NCBI RefSeq assembly: GCF_028279465.1
Contig: NZ_JANQNS010000001.1
Location: 38,598-102,597 of the forward strand
Origin: Parasphingopyxis sp.
GTDB taxonomy: Bacteria; Pseudomonadota; Alphaproteobacteria; Sphingomonadales; Sphingomonadaceae
Length of the DNA stretch: 64,000 nucleotides
Direction of reading: 5' to 3'
Part shown: positions 33,493 to 42,605 of the stretch, piece after piece
Layout: every line of letters starts with the position of its first letter
Position numbering within the stretch: the first letter of the stretch is position 1
The notes under the pieces: generated by a model
Seen by the model: only the letters and a program-made list of their open reading frames with translations
Told to the model about the DNA's origin: nothing
Database searches by the model: none
Program-made: the position numbers and the translations under genes

Positions 33493-34149
33493 ATGAGGAT
33501 CGGTTTTGTGCTGTTCGAGAACAGCTTCGAGCGCGACATCGCCTTGCCGCGCCAATATCTATCGAAATTTCAGGGTGTTGAAATCGATCTTGTGGCGCCT
33601 CGCCCAAGCCGCGTCGAGCTGGATTGCGGCTGTGCGGTGATGCCGGATATGGCGTTCGATGATGCGGCGGATTTTGACATCCTCTGCGTGCCGGGCGGCA
33701 GCGGTGTCGTTCAGGGCCTGGCCGCGCCCGAACTGCTCGATTTTTTGGCCGCGCGGGCGGAACAGGCGCAGATCGTCGCCGCGGTTGGCACCGGCACCTT
33801 TCTGCTCGGCGGGGCCGGGCTTCTGGTCGGCAAATCGGCGACGACTCACCCGGCTTATGGCGATCTTCTGGAAGAGATGGGCGGCCGCTACGTCCAGCAG
33901 GATGTGGTCGCCGATGGCAATGTGATCACAGCCAGCGTCGCCGATGCCGCGCCGGCCTTCGTAGCAGCAATAGCCGAACGCGCAGGGCTGGCCGAGGCAA
34001 ATGGCGCGCCGAGATTGCCAGCCGCGCTGGACCGGCAAGAGGAATGCGCCTGCCTGCCGAGCAAGGCCGAGGCCGTCTATGCGTCTCGCGTGGCCGAAGT
34101 CCGAACCGCGATCGAGACAGAGATGCCCGACGGGCAATATACCTTCTAG
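33493..34149 (+). CDS. DJ-1/PfpI family protein lacking the nucleophile cysteine
   Basis: Protein of 218 aa of the DJ-1/PfpI superfamily, closest to the isonitrile-hydratase-like group. It shows ILCVPGG-GVVQG (about 63-75) and VGTGTFLLGGAGLL. In active members the nucleophile elbow reads CTG; here Gly99 replaces the cysteine, so hydratase, deglycase or protease chemistry of the usual kind is unlikely. The C-terminal ~45 residues include a CACLP pair of cysteines not typical of the family. GGGAGG is 5-6 bases before the ATG. Possible role: sensor or ligand-binding protein. Confidence 0.82.
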   Translation: MRIGFVLFENSFERDIALPRQYLSKFQGVEIDLVAPRPSRVELDCGCAVMPDMAFDDAADFDILCVPGGSGVVQGLAAPELLDFLAARAEQAQIVAAVGTGTFLLGGAGLLVGKSATTHPAYGDLLEEMGGRYVQQDVVADGNVITASVADAAPAFVAAIAERAGLAEANGAPRLPAALDRQEECACLPSKAEAVYASRVAEVRTAIETEMPDGQYTF

Positions 34150-34354
34150 CCGCTGAAAATATTTGAAAAAACAAATAGATATGCCGTGGTGTGAGCGCGC
34201 CGGGGCAACGTGTTACGCACATGCAGATAAGTCGCACACACGATCTAATCCCGGAGCCATGCTTGTGAAAATGTCAGGAAAGTGACAAGAGGCGCCTTGT
34301 CCACGTCTCTGGTCGAATGTCGGCGTGGCGCAAAAGGGGCTAAAACGACTGACT

Positions 34355-34906
34355 ATGGCTGCCAAGGGTTCGCCGAAATCACTCTCGGATCACGAGGGCT
34401 CGTTGCTCTCGCTCGTCTATCGTTTCCAGCCGATTACGGCCTATAAGGTCGCGAAATATTATCAATCCTCGCCGGTCGCGACGTTCAACAAAAGCATGGG
34501 GCAGGTGTATCCGATGATAAACCGGTTCGCGAAGGACGGTCTGATCACGGGCCGGCAGATCGAGGACGATGCTCGGGGCACCGAAGTCTGGTCGATCACC
34601 GAAAAAGGCGAGGAAATCCTCAAGGACTGGATCACTACTTTTCGCCCCGCACAGCTCATCGCGGCCGATTCCCTCGGCACGAAGGTCATGGCGTTCGGGC
34701 TTTTAACGCACGAAGAGCGCGTCGATTGGGTGGTCGCCGCAAAAGCGGAGCTGGAAAAGAAGCGGGTCGAGCTCGACGCATATAATGCCGAGACCGATCT
34801 GCCGTTCCAGGCCTATGCCTATGACAATGCGACCAGCACGCTGAAGGCGCGGCTCGACTGGCTCGATCGGGTGATGTTCGATCTCGTCACGAACAAGCCG
34901 GAATAG
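34355..34906 (+). CDS. PadR-family transcription regulator
   Basis: Regulator of 183 aa. The winged helix of the PadR family occupies about residues 10-90 (SLVYRFQPITAYKVAKYY, MGQVYPMINRFAKDGLI, WSITEKGEEIL), followed by a helical dimerisation domain of the Vir-like type. A GTG at 34325 could add ten residues; the ATG at 34355 is preferred because it matches the family's normal N-terminus. Its target is not evident. Convergent with the TonB receptor gene across a shared strong hairpin. Confidence 0.85.
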   Translation: MAAKGSPKSLSDHEGSLLSLVYRFQPITAYKVAKYYQSSPVATFNKSMGQVYPMINRFAKDGLITGRQIEDDARGTEVWSITEKGEEILKDWITTFRPAQLIAADSLGTKVMAFGLLTHEERVDWVVAAKAELEKKRVELDAYNAETDLPFQAYAYDNATSTLKARLDWLDRVMFDLVTNKPE

Positions 34907-34918
34907 ACTGAATTCCCG

Positions 34919-34961
34919 AAAAAAATGGCGAGGGTGGGACTTCCAAAACCACCCTCGCCAT
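34919..34961 (-). terminator. Terminator of the TonB-receptor transcript
   Basis: Perfect 13-bp stem (arms 34925-34937 and 34949-34961, ATGGCGAGGGTGG) with an 11-base loop. On the minus strand it is followed by seven T. The PadR gene ends just to the left, so the stem may act on both strands. Confidence 0.88.
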
Positions 34962-35003
34962 CAGACTAGAACGTGACCAAACGTTCTAACTTGTGCTGTT
35001 CCG

Positions 35004-37958
35004 CTAGAAGCGCAGCCGGCCTGTGACCGAGTAGCGCCGGCCCAGCGTGTCGTACGTCGACGGGAATGTATTGCCCGCATTCTGGGAGCTGGTGCCAACC
35101 GAGTTGCCGACGATCGGCGGATCGCGATCGAGCAGGTTGAATATCGACAGTGTAACGTCGAAATTCTCGCTGACATTCGAGCGAATTGAGAGATCGAAAT
35201 AGTTCGCCTCGTCGATCGATTCGAATTCAGGATTGAGGCCAGCCCGGCTCAGAATGCGCTCGTAATCTACGCTGTCGATCCAGCGCCAAAGCAGCGAGAT
35301 GTCGGCCAGATCGTCGATGCTGAGTGTCGTACGCAGATTGAACGTCCATTCCGGCGTAATTGCACCGCCCTGGGTTTGCGACGGGAAGCCGCAGTTCGCG
35401 CTGTATTGGCCGACGCATTCGCGGTTGATCCCGCCCGGCACGGCCTGGAATTTGAGCGTGTCCGTCCAGTTGCCGTTGAGGTCGAAATTCAGCGAACCGA
35501 AATTCAGCGGCACGCGATAGGCGACGCGGAAATCGATGCCGCGGGTGAGCAACGTACCCTGGTTGGTCAACGGGGGCGCGAAACCCGGCGTATCCCCGCC
35601 GCCGTTCAGCGAACCGTTGAGCGGATTGCGTATGAGCAGCGAGCAGACCGACGGATCGCTGCCGCCGACCCCGTCGAGGTTCGGGCCGAAACAGGGCGTC
35701 AGGATATCGTCCGGCGTACGCTGTGTGATCGCGTCGGTGATCTCGATATCGTAATAGTCGACGGTTACCGTCAGTCCGGGAACCTGCGGCGGCGTCAACA
35801 CCAGGCCGATCGTGAAGCTATCCGCAATTTCGGGATCGAGGTTCGGATTGCCGCCGGTGGTGAGGTTCGCCTGTTCGGCGGACGGCTGCTGGATCACGCC
35901 GGCATTGACCAGCGCCGCCGGCGCGCCCTGCGCGATGCAGATTGCCGTAAGCGCCGCGTTGCCGACCGGAGCGGTGCCGGCGCATGGGTCTACGGCGAGT
36001 CCGGTCAGCCCGGTCGTGACCGGCAGGAACAGCTCGCCGATGTTCGGCGAGCGGACGGAGCGCTGGTAGATGCCGCGGACGCGGAAGCCCCGGAACGGTT
36101 CCCAGCTGCCGCCTGCTTTCCATGTTACGGACGTGCCCGTGTTGGAATAGTCCGACACGCGGATGCCGGCCTCTGCCGTGAGGCTGTAAAAGCCCGGAAC
36201 GTCTTCGAGGATCGGCACGATCAGTTCGGCAAAGCCCTCGATTACGTCATAGCCGCCCCCGAATGATGGCGATGGCGCGCCGGTGCCGAGCACTTCGTCC
36301 TGCGTACCTGCCGGAAGGTCGGCGACGCGGCTGGCCGTATAATCGCGGTACTCGGTACCGATCGCGAAGCCCACCGGCGTGTCGGTGAAGAAGCCGGTTT
36401 CGCCGAGGTCGCCGGACAGCGATGCGTTTACGACGGCAAGCGACGTCGTGTCGGCGAAGCCCGAAGGCTGGTTGAAGAAAGCCACCGAGCGCGGATCGAT
36501 ATTCGTGCCCACGCCGCCGCCGAACAGGTTGATCGGGAAACAGCCGTTGGACGGGTCCTGGCATTGCGTCGGGCTGTCCGCGAGAAGCGCCTGCTGTACG
36601 CGCGATTTCAGGCCCCAGCCGAGCCGCACATTGTTGCGCTGCGATTCGCCGTACGACGCGTAGATGTCGTAGTCGATGGAGTCGGTAATATCGCCGCGGA
36701 CACCCGCCCAGATCTGGAACTGATTGAAGGTGTTGTCCGTCCGCCGCGGTCCCTGTTCGACCAGACGGCGGTTGATGGTGACCGGCACCTCGAGATAGTT
36801 GGGATCGGTCGGCCCGGTTGCGGCGCCCGCCGCCGTGCAGGTTGCCGCATCGACATTGACGACGGGTGAGGCGCAAATCTGCTGCCGGATCGTCTCGTTG
36901 ATGAACGGATTGTTGAGCGGAAACTGCCACGTATCGCCGAACAGGCCGGACGGCGCCAACTGCAGGTTGACTGTCGTCTTGTTGTACATGGCGCGCGAAT
37001 AGACTTCGATGCCCGGCGTGATCTCATAATTGGCCGAGGCGTATACATTGTAGCGCTGGAACGGCGTTTGGAGATAGTTGAACGGCGAGAAGTTGAACGT
37101 GTTGTAGGTCGGAACCAGCGAAGTGCCGTCCGGATTGAGCTGGTTGACCCCGCCACCACCGTCAACCGTGCTCGAAATGCGCGTCGGCACGGATGTGCCC
37201 GAGCCACCGGTCGCACCAGCTCGGTTCAGGCCGTTCTGCGAGAAGAGGCGGCTCGCCATGATGATGTCGTCCAGTTCCTGATAGCCGACACTCAACACGG
37301 CATTGCCGCGGCCGTCGTCGAAATTGGCGCCAATCGTCAGATCGACCCGGAAACGTTCGCCGTCGCCGCGTTCGGTGATGCCGAACGTTGCGGCTGCTTC
37401 CATGCCTTCGAAATCGCGCCGCGTGACGAAGTTGGCGACGCCCGCGATGGCGTCGGCGCCGTACACGGACGAGGCGCCACCGGTGACGATTTCGACTCGC
37501 TCTACCAAGGCGACCGGAATTGTGTTGAGGTCGGTTTCGCTGAAGAGTGACGCGGGGACGATGCGCGTGCCATCGAGCAGCACGATGTTACGCCGTGAGT
37601 CGAGGCCGCGCAGGTTGAGCGTACCGATACCGGCGCTGCCGTTATTGACCGAGTTGCTGACGCCGGGAGTGATGCCCGGCAGTTCACCGATCAGGTCTTC
37701 GGCGTTGGTCGCCTGACGCAGGTCGATCTCGTCCTGACCGACAACCTGCACCGGGCTCGACTGATCGAGATTGGGATTGGCGATGCGCGAGCCGGTGACG
37801 ACGATTGCGGGTTGATCGGTATTGACCGCCGCAAGCTGGTCGCCGTCCTGCGCGGCGGCTGGAGCCCAAGCGAAAGTCGTTGCGGCCGTCCCCACCATCA
37901 AGCTGGCAATTGCGCGCCTGCGCGACGAAGAACCGGTGCCGGAGATCTGTTCAGTCAT
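35004..37958 (-). CDS. TonB-dependent outer-membrane receptor
   Basis: Outer-membrane receptor of 984 aa. A signal peptide (about 1-36, ending PAAAQ) is followed by a plug domain (about 50-165: IVVTGSRI, LIGELPGITPG, NLRGLDSRRNIVLLDGTR, SVYGADAIAGVANFVT in parts) and a 22-strand barrel ending in RYSVTGRLRF. The large size and internal cysteine pairs in extracellular loops are typical of sphingomonad receptors for oligomers or organic ligands rather than siderophores. GAAAGGG precedes the ATG. It is divergent from a TetR-family gene, its likely regulator. Ligand unknown. Confidence 0.94.
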   Translation of the reverse strand: MTEQISGTGSSSRRRAIASLMVGTAATTFAWAPAAAQDGDQLAAVNTDQPAIVVTGSRIANPNLDQSSPVQVVGQDEIDLRQATNAEDLIGELPGITPGVSNSVNNGSAGIGTLNLRGLDSRRNIVLLDGTRIVPASLFSETDLNTIPVALVERVEIVTGGASSVYGADAIAGVANFVTRRDFEGMEAAATFGITERGDGERFRVDLTIGANFDDGRGNAVLSVGYQELDDIIMASRLFSQNGLNRAGATGGSGTSVPTRISSTVDGGGGVNQLNPDGTSLVPTYNTFNFSPFNYLQTPFQRYNVYASANYEITPGIEVYSRAMYNKTTVNLQLAPSGLFGDTWQFPLNNPFINETIRQQICASPVVNVDAATCTAAGAATGPTDPNYLEVPVTINRRLVEQGPRRTDNTFNQFQIWAGVRGDITDSIDYDIYASYGESQRNNVRLGWGLKSRVQQALLADSPTQCQDPSNGCFPINLFGGGVGTNIDPRSVAFFNQPSGFADTTSLAVVNASLSGDLGETGFFTDTPVGFAIGTEYRDYTASRVADLPAGTQDEVLGTGAPSPSFGGGYDVIEGFAELIVPILEDVPGFYSLTAEAGIRVSDYSNTGTSVTWKAGGSWEPFRGFRVRGIYQRSVRSPNIGELFLPVTTGLTGLAVDPCAGTAPVGNAALTAICIAQGAPAALVNAGVIQQPSAEQANLTTGGNPNLDPEIADSFTIGLVLTPPQVPGLTVTVDYYDIEITDAITQRTPDDILTPCFGPNLDGVGGSDPSVCSLLIRNPLNGSLNGGGDTPGFAPPLTNQGTLLTRGIDFRVAYRVPLNFGSLNFDLNGNWTDTLKFQAVPGGINRECVGQYSANCGFPSQTQGGAITPEWTFNLRTTLSIDDLADISLLWRWIDSVDYERILSRAGLNPEFESIDEANYFDLSIRSNVSENFDVTLSIFNLLDRDPPIVGNSVGTSSQNAGNTFPSTYDTLGRRYSVTGRLRF

Positions 37959-38284
37959 TGAAATCTAACCCTTTCAAAATGTCAGCGATGCCGATTGGTC
38001 CCCTGTCGGCCATGGGCCGGAATCGCTTCCCCAAAATCGATCGACGGGTTTGCCATTCGGCGTTCCGCCATGGCCGGGCTTATGCCGATGCACGGATTTC
38101 CATACAACGCCTTTTTATATCGAATCGTAGTTCTTGAGGATAATGTTGCGTCTATGACACACCTATAAAGCCTGAAATTAAGGATTTATGACGCCGAACC
38201 TCGCCGATATCCGTTACTTGCTATTGCGGATCGATCTATTATATTTCGAAACGAAATAAATATGGAGCGCCGCAGGAGGCCGAT
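37959..38284. other. Divergent control region of TonB receptor and TetR gene
   Basis: 326 bp of lower GC than its surroundings, holding both promoters. Apart from the palindrome at 38242-38258 and the AGGAGG site before the TetR gene, no further site could be assigned. Confidence 0.6.
38242..38258. promoter_or_regulatory. Palindromic operator-like site TATTTCG-AAA-CGAAATA
   Basis: A 17-bp palindrome with perfect 7-bp arms and a 3-bp centre, 27 bp before the TetR start codon. Position and symmetry suit autoregulation by the TetR protein, possibly with control of the divergent TonB receptor. Confidence 0.55.
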
Positions 38285-38983
38285 ATGGAGCAGGTTGCAA
38301 AACGACCCCGGGGAACCGCCATCGACTGGCGCAAGCGCCGGGACGAAATCGCGGCGGCGGTACTGCCTCTCTATATGGAGCGGCATTGGGACAGCTTTCC
38401 ACTCGACGAGATCGCCGAGCGGTTGGATATCGGCTATTGGCAAATCTATTATTCGTTCGACGGCAAGGAAGAGATGTATCGCGCGGCCGTGAACCGGCTC
38501 GTCGAGCGTCTGACAGCGCATTTGGCGACGGCGCCTAAAATCCTGTCCTCGGTCAATGGCACTGCGCGCGCCTATATCGCCCAGGCTGCGGAGATCATCG
38601 GCAGCGAGGATTATGCCCGGCTACTCTTTTTCGCGATGCGCGACAGTCATAGCGATCCATGGGTCCATCGCGCCTATGAGGCAAAAATCGCCGACCCGCT
38701 GCGCAGCGGACTGGAAAAGGCGGTGCGTGACGCGGGAAAGGCGGCGGGGCTTGATCTGATCTTGCTCAAAGGCGCTGCGGAACAGTTTCTCACCACGCTC
38801 GAGTCCGCGCTGGCCCTGCCGCGCTTACTCGGCCGGGATGGGTTTGCAGACCAGAATGGTGAACGCGCCGTGGCAGCAGTGGTGCGGGACATATCCGCCG
38901 CGACCTGCAATTTCGACGGTCTTGCAGGCGGCGTCCCGGCTGGAACCCCAGGCACCGGATATCCAGCCGCGCTTTCGGCCTGA
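38285..38983 (+). CDS. TetR/AcrR-family transcription regulator
   Basis: Regulator of 232 aa. The N-terminal helix-turn-helix (about 18-65, SFPLDEIAERLDIGYWQIYYSFDGKEEMY) is followed by a helical ligand domain (about 75-200). The tail of ~25 residues is glycine/proline-rich (GGVPAGTPGTGYPA). AGGAGG lies 5 bases before the ATG. The gene is divergent from the TonB receptor and preceded by a palindrome that it may bind. Confidence 0.9.
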   Translation: MEQVAKRPRGTAIDWRKRRDEIAAAVLPLYMERHWDSFPLDEIAERLDIGYWQIYYSFDGKEEMYRAAVNRLVERLTAHLATAPKILSSVNGTARAYIAQAAEIIGSEDYARLLFFAMRDSHSDPWVHRAYEAKIADPLRSGLEKAVRDAGKAAGLDLILLKGAAEQFLTTLESALALPRLLGRDGFADQNGERAVAAVVRDISAATCNFDGLAGGVPAGTPGTGYPAALSA

Positions 38984-39113
38984 TGCGATTCAGCGACGGC
39001 GACACGGTCCAGCGGTCGCAATAGCAAGAAGCCTGTCGACCGTTCGTCGAAGCCCGTTTCCCTGACCTTTGCCGTCCTGATAGGCGATTAATCGCGAAAC
39101 AGGGGGGATCGTT

Positions 39114-39878
39114 ATGCAGATTTTCCATCGACAGATTGCGCGCGCATGGTCGGCGCTCATGATTGCGCTGGCGGCGCTGATCCTTGCGCCAGCCACGGTC
39201 GCGCAAGCGCAATATGGTGTCGGCGCGCGCACTGCCGCAGCCTTGCCCGAACGCGGCGAGTTCTTTCTCGGCCTGTTTAACGACGGCGAGCGGGATGGGT
39301 TTATGCGGCTCGGCTGGATCAAACAGGAAGACGGCGTGATCCTCTACGACCGCACGATGATGCCGAGCACGGAGGTCTATGAGACGCTGGCCTTCAATCT
39401 GGCGCCCGACCTGCAGTTCGAAACCATCCATCTCGAATTCCATCGCGGCACGAGTTACATGAATCTCGATCTCGAATTTGCGGACGGACGGGCGACCGGC
39501 AATCGCGTGATATTGCGCCTCGAAGATGTCGAGGTGCAGCCGGTCGACGAAGCGATTCCCGAGGGCACGCTGCCGCGCCCCATCGCCTTCATCATGCCGC
39601 TCGTGATGGGCGAGGAAGAGGGAGTCCAGGAGAGCTTCCACTGGTACGGTCCGCTCGGCAATGCGTTTGCCGATGTCACGGTCACCGCCTATCCGGGCGG
39701 TATGATCGATACGCCCGCCGGCCGGTTCGATACGGTGCGTTACGAGATACGCGGCGGCACACCCGATAATGATGTCTATGTCACGCGCGGCGATGATCGC
39801 CGGGTCGTCCGCATCGATGTCATCGGTCAGGATGTGCAGTTTCTCGCTGTGTCCGAGAGCGAGGCCGCCGGCTCATAA
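39114..39878 (+). CDS. Exported hypothetical protein (DUF3108-like features)
   Basis: Protein of 254 aa with a signal peptide (about 1-33, ending VAQAQ). The mature part is predicted beta-rich: DGVILYDRTMM, FETIHLEFH, GNRVILRLEDVEVQ, AGRFDTVRYEI, RRVVRIDVIG. The final section resembles the DUF3108/lipoprotein-carrier style beta fold, in which a cleaved sugar or lipid is measured by change of D/E-rich strands, but this is a weak resemblance. Monocistronic. Function unknown. Confidence 0.65.
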   Translation: MQIFHRQIARAWSALMIALAALILAPATVAQAQYGVGARTAAALPERGEFFLGLFNDGERDGFMRLGWIKQEDGVILYDRTMMPSTEVYETLAFNLAPDLQFETIHLEFHRGTSYMNLDLEFADGRATGNRVILRLEDVEVQPVDEAIPEGTLPRPIAFIMPLVMGEEEGVQESFHWYGPLGNAFADVTVTAYPGGMIDTPAGRFDTVRYEIRGGTPDNDVYVTRGDDRRVVRIDVIGQDVQFLAVSESEAAGS

Positions 39879-39991
39879 CGCCCGGTCCGGCGGCACCCCG
39901 TCCCTTCTGTCCAATACGGTCCGGATCGTTCGCGATACTGTCCCGATTCTGTTGCATAGTCGCGCTATGCGAAAAGGCAGGGGAGGGCGAT

Positions 39992-41074
39992 ATGACGGAT
40001 ATTCGTTTGGCAGTCTGGAATATGGAGTGGCTGAACAATCTGTTCACCACGGACGATGGCGGCGCGATCGTTTTTAAAGCGGATGATGAAGCGGGCGACC
40101 GTTCGGGCGACCATACGGTCGGCGAGCGCAAGGCGCTGATCGGATCGGGTCTTACCCATATAGATGCCGATCTGATCGTGGTCGTCGAGGGACCGAACAA
40201 GACCGAGGAACTCCAACTGCTCTTCGACGAACTCGCGCCGGGCGACTGGACGACCTACATCCAGGTTTCGAAATCCATCAACGGGCCCGGGCGCACCGAT
40301 GTCTGGTCGTCCTCGCAATGCGTCGGCATCGCGGTGCGGACCGACCGGGGCAAGTTCGCGGCCGACCCGATGCAGATTTTCGATTCGATGGACCCGGCCG
40401 CGGGCGCGATCTTCGAAGCCAGCGAACCCTTCTGGATGGATACGGGCAATGACAAGATTCCGGAATGGTATCGTTTCGAGCGGCGCCCGGCCTATGCCGA
40501 GATCACGCTAGAGAATGATGCGAAATTCCGCATCATGGGCGTGCATCTGAAGAGCAAGGGCATTTTCTCCGCGCATGAATGGTCGCGCTGGTGGGCGATG
40601 GCGGACGCCAATCGCGAGCGGCTGGTTGCTCAATGCCGCCGCGTGCGCGAGGCCTTTATCGAACCCTATCTGACCGACGATGCGACCAAGGACATCCCTC
40701 TGATCGTCTGCGGCGACATCAATGACGGGCCCGGTTTCGACACGAGCGAGATGAAATTGAAGGCGAGCGGCGTGGAAACGCTGATGGGTTCGGTCTGGCG
40801 GCCCTATCTCACGCTCGGCAACGCGCTCTACGATCGTCTCTCCGACAAGGACAAGGCGGCGCTCAATTTCGAGGATAATTCGACGACGTCATTCGCCGAT
40901 CCGATCTTCAACCGCACCTATCACCGCGTCTGGATCGACCACATCCTCTATTCGCTCAACGCGGCCGAGGGCTGGGTCCATGACGCGGATATCCTGCGCA
41001 AGGTCGGGGACGATGGACCGCCTTACTATAGGATTTCCGACCATTTTCCGGTCGTGGCCATCGTCACGCTTTAG
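39992..41074 (+). CDS. Endonuclease/exonuclease/phosphatase family protein
   Basis: EEP-superfamily hydrolase of 360 aa without a signal peptide. Family motifs in order: AVWNMEW, VVVEGPN (metal-binding Glu), GVHLKSKG (catalytic His), CGDINDGPG (Asp/Asn), VWIDHIL and the final SDHFPV (catalytic His). All metal and catalytic residues appear intact, so it should be an active Mg-dependent phosphoesterase on nucleic acid, lipid or sugar phosphate. GGGGAGG precedes the ATG. It converges with the nitronate monooxygenase gene, 9 bp apart. Confidence 0.88.
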   Translation: MTDIRLAVWNMEWLNNLFTTDDGGAIVFKADDEAGDRSGDHTVGERKALIGSGLTHIDADLIVVVEGPNKTEELQLLFDELAPGDWTTYIQVSKSINGPGRTDVWSSSQCVGIAVRTDRGKFAADPMQIFDSMDPAAGAIFEASEPFWMDTGNDKIPEWYRFERRPAYAEITLENDAKFRIMGVHLKSKGIFSAHEWSRWWAMADANRERLVAQCRRVREAFIEPYLTDDATKDIPLIVCGDINDGPGFDTSEMKLKASGVETLMGSVWRPYLTLGNALYDRLSDKDKAALNFEDNSTTSFADPIFNRTYHRVWIDHILYSLNAAEGWVHDADILRKVGDDGPPYYRISDHFPVVAIVTL

Positions 41075-41083
41075 GGCGCCGGA

Positions 41084-42061
41084 TCACGCCGCGCGGAAGC
41101 CCTCGAGCCGCTGCGTGATGATCGCGTCGGCTTCGGCCATGATGCCGTCGATCAGCTCCTTGCAGGTCGGGACATCGTTGATGAGGCCGGCGACCATGCC
41201 ACAGCTCCACGCGCCGCGATCCATCTCGCCTTCCATCATGATCTCGGGGTAGACGCCCGCGACCTGATCGAGAATGTCGGTGATCTGGAGGTCGGCGCCT
41301 TTCTCGCGCTCGATCTTGAGGATTTCATCGACCGCCTCATTCTTCAGCACGCGTTCCGTATTGCGCAGCGGCCGCATGACGAGCGCGGTATCGAGTTCGC
41401 TCGCCGCGACGATCGCCTGCTTCACATTCTCATGCACCGGCGCCTCTTTCGTCGCGATGAAGCGCGTGCCCATATTGATGCCTTCCGCGCCCATGGCGAG
41501 GCTGGCGACAAGGCTGCGCGCATCGGCCTGGCCGCCCGAGGCGACGAACGGGATGTCCAGCTCGTCGGCGGCGCGGGGCAGCAGGATCATGTTCGGGATA
41601 TCGTCTTCGCCGGGATGCCCGCCGCATTCGAAACCGTCGACCGAAACCGCGTCGCAGCCGATCGACTGCGCTTTGAGTGAGTGCCGCACACTCGTGCATT
41701 TATGGATGATCTTGATCCCCGCCTCTTGCATCTTGGGCAGATGTTCCTGCGGGTTGCGCCCGGCCGTCTCGACCACGGTGATGCCGTTCGAAATGATCGC
41801 GTCGATATATTCGGGATAGGGCGGGGTGGTGAAGGCGGGCAGGAAGGTCAGGTTCACGCCGATCGGCTTGTCGGTCATCTCCTTCGCTTTCTTGATCTCC
41901 TTGTCGAGATCTTCCGGCGTCTTCTGCGTCAGGCCCGTGATGATGCCGAGCCCGCCCGCTTCGGACACCGCCGCGGCCAGCTCCGCAAAGCCGACATAAT
42001 GCATGCCGCCCTGGATGATCGGATGTTCGATGCCGAACAGTTCGGTGATGCGGGTCTTCAT
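41084..42061 (-). CDS. Nitronate monooxygenase (2-nitropropane dioxygenase family)
   Basis: FMN-dependent TIM-barrel oxygenase of 325 aa. Family features: IIQGGMHYVG at the N-terminus, the FMN region CDAVSVDGFECGGHPGEDD and ASGGQADARS, and MGAEGINMGTRFIATKEA. Such enzymes oxidise nitronates, including the toxin propionate-3-nitronate; some relatives act in fatty-acid or enoyl reduction, so substrate is open. It carries a TTGACG-N4-CGTCAA palindrome upstream shared with two acyl-CoA enzymes in the window. Confidence 0.9.
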   Translation of the reverse strand: MKTRITELFGIEHPIIQGGMHYVGFAELAAAVSEAGGLGIITGLTQKTPEDLDKEIKKAKEMTDKPIGVNLTFLPAFTTPPYPEYIDAIISNGITVVETAGRNPQEHLPKMQEAGIKIIHKCTSVRHSLKAQSIGCDAVSVDGFECGGHPGEDDIPNMILLPRAADELDIPFVASGGQADARSLVASLAMGAEGINMGTRFIATKEAPVHENVKQAIVAASELDTALVMRPLRNTERVLKNEAVDEILKIEREKGADLQITDILDQVAGVYPEIMMEGEMDRGAWSCGMVAGLINDVPTCKELIDGIMAEADAIITQRLEGFRAA

Positions 42062-42115
42062 GGCGGTCTCCCTGATTCTGGCCCTGATTCTCGTTCTGGC
42101 GGACTGTTGCTGTGC

Positions 42116-42131
42116 TTGACGTTCGCGTCAA
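42116..42131 (-). promoter_or_regulatory. TTGACG-N4-CGTCAA palindrome upstream of nitronate monooxygenase
   Basis: Perfect 6-bp arms, TTGACG-TTCG-CGTCAA, 55 bp before the start codon. The same design occurs at 52355-52370 and 63785-63800, each followed by CC. Shape and sequence recall MerR-type LiuR sites from memory. Confidence 0.55.
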
Positions 42132-42222
42132 CCTCGCGGCGATGAGAATCGTTGCGCTCGATGTGCGCCGCGCCGTCGGGGCATATTGACATCGCCACGG
42201 CGCGACAGTCTGTGTGGCGGTC

Positions 42223-42528
42223 ATGATGATGCGTGTCATCTACCGCTGGAAAGTGCCCGAAAGCCGGATCGAAGAGTTTCGCGATGCGTGGCGCGAAGTG
42301 ACCACCGGCATCCATGCGCGGACGGAGGGTGCGCGCGGCAGTTTCTGCATCCAGAGCATCGACGATCCGAGCGAGGTGCTAACGATTGCCTTGTGGGATG
42401 ACGAGCAGGACTGGCGCGCCTTCATCAAGACGGCGAAGGCGATGAGCATGAAAGCGCTGCATGAGATTGGCGAACAGCTCTCGGCCACGCCCTATGTCCA
42501 GCTCGGCGACGAGACGGTGCGCGACTGA
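42223..42528 (+). CDS. Antibiotic-biosynthesis-monooxygenase (ABM) domain protein
   Basis: Small protein of about 101 aa with a ferredoxin-like ABM fold: MRVIYRWKVPESRIEEFRDAW in parts, GARGSFCIQ, and the C-terminal helix. Many members are dimeric cofactor-free monooxygenases or heme-degrading proteins; others have no known function. Three ATG codons occur in a row at 42223, 42226 and 42229, and a GTG at 42214; the first ATG is used here. Divergent from the nitronate monooxygenase gene and 77 bp before the S1P-lyase homologue. Confidence 0.8.
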   Translation: MMMRVIYRWKVPESRIEEFRDAWREVTTGIHARTEGARGSFCIQSIDDPSEVLTIALWDDEQDWRAFIKTAKAMSMKALHEIGEQLSATPYVQLGDETVRD

Positions 42529-42605
42529 ACAATCCCGACAGGCGATTGTCTGCCCGCCGGAAATCCCGCAAAGTAACCCTCCGAAGACGGTTACGGAGAG
42601 ACAAT

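Noticed and set aside
33246..33539. 97-codon minus-strand frame before the DJ-1 gene
   Set aside because: No ribosome binding site, atypical codon use, and it runs into the real gene's start region.
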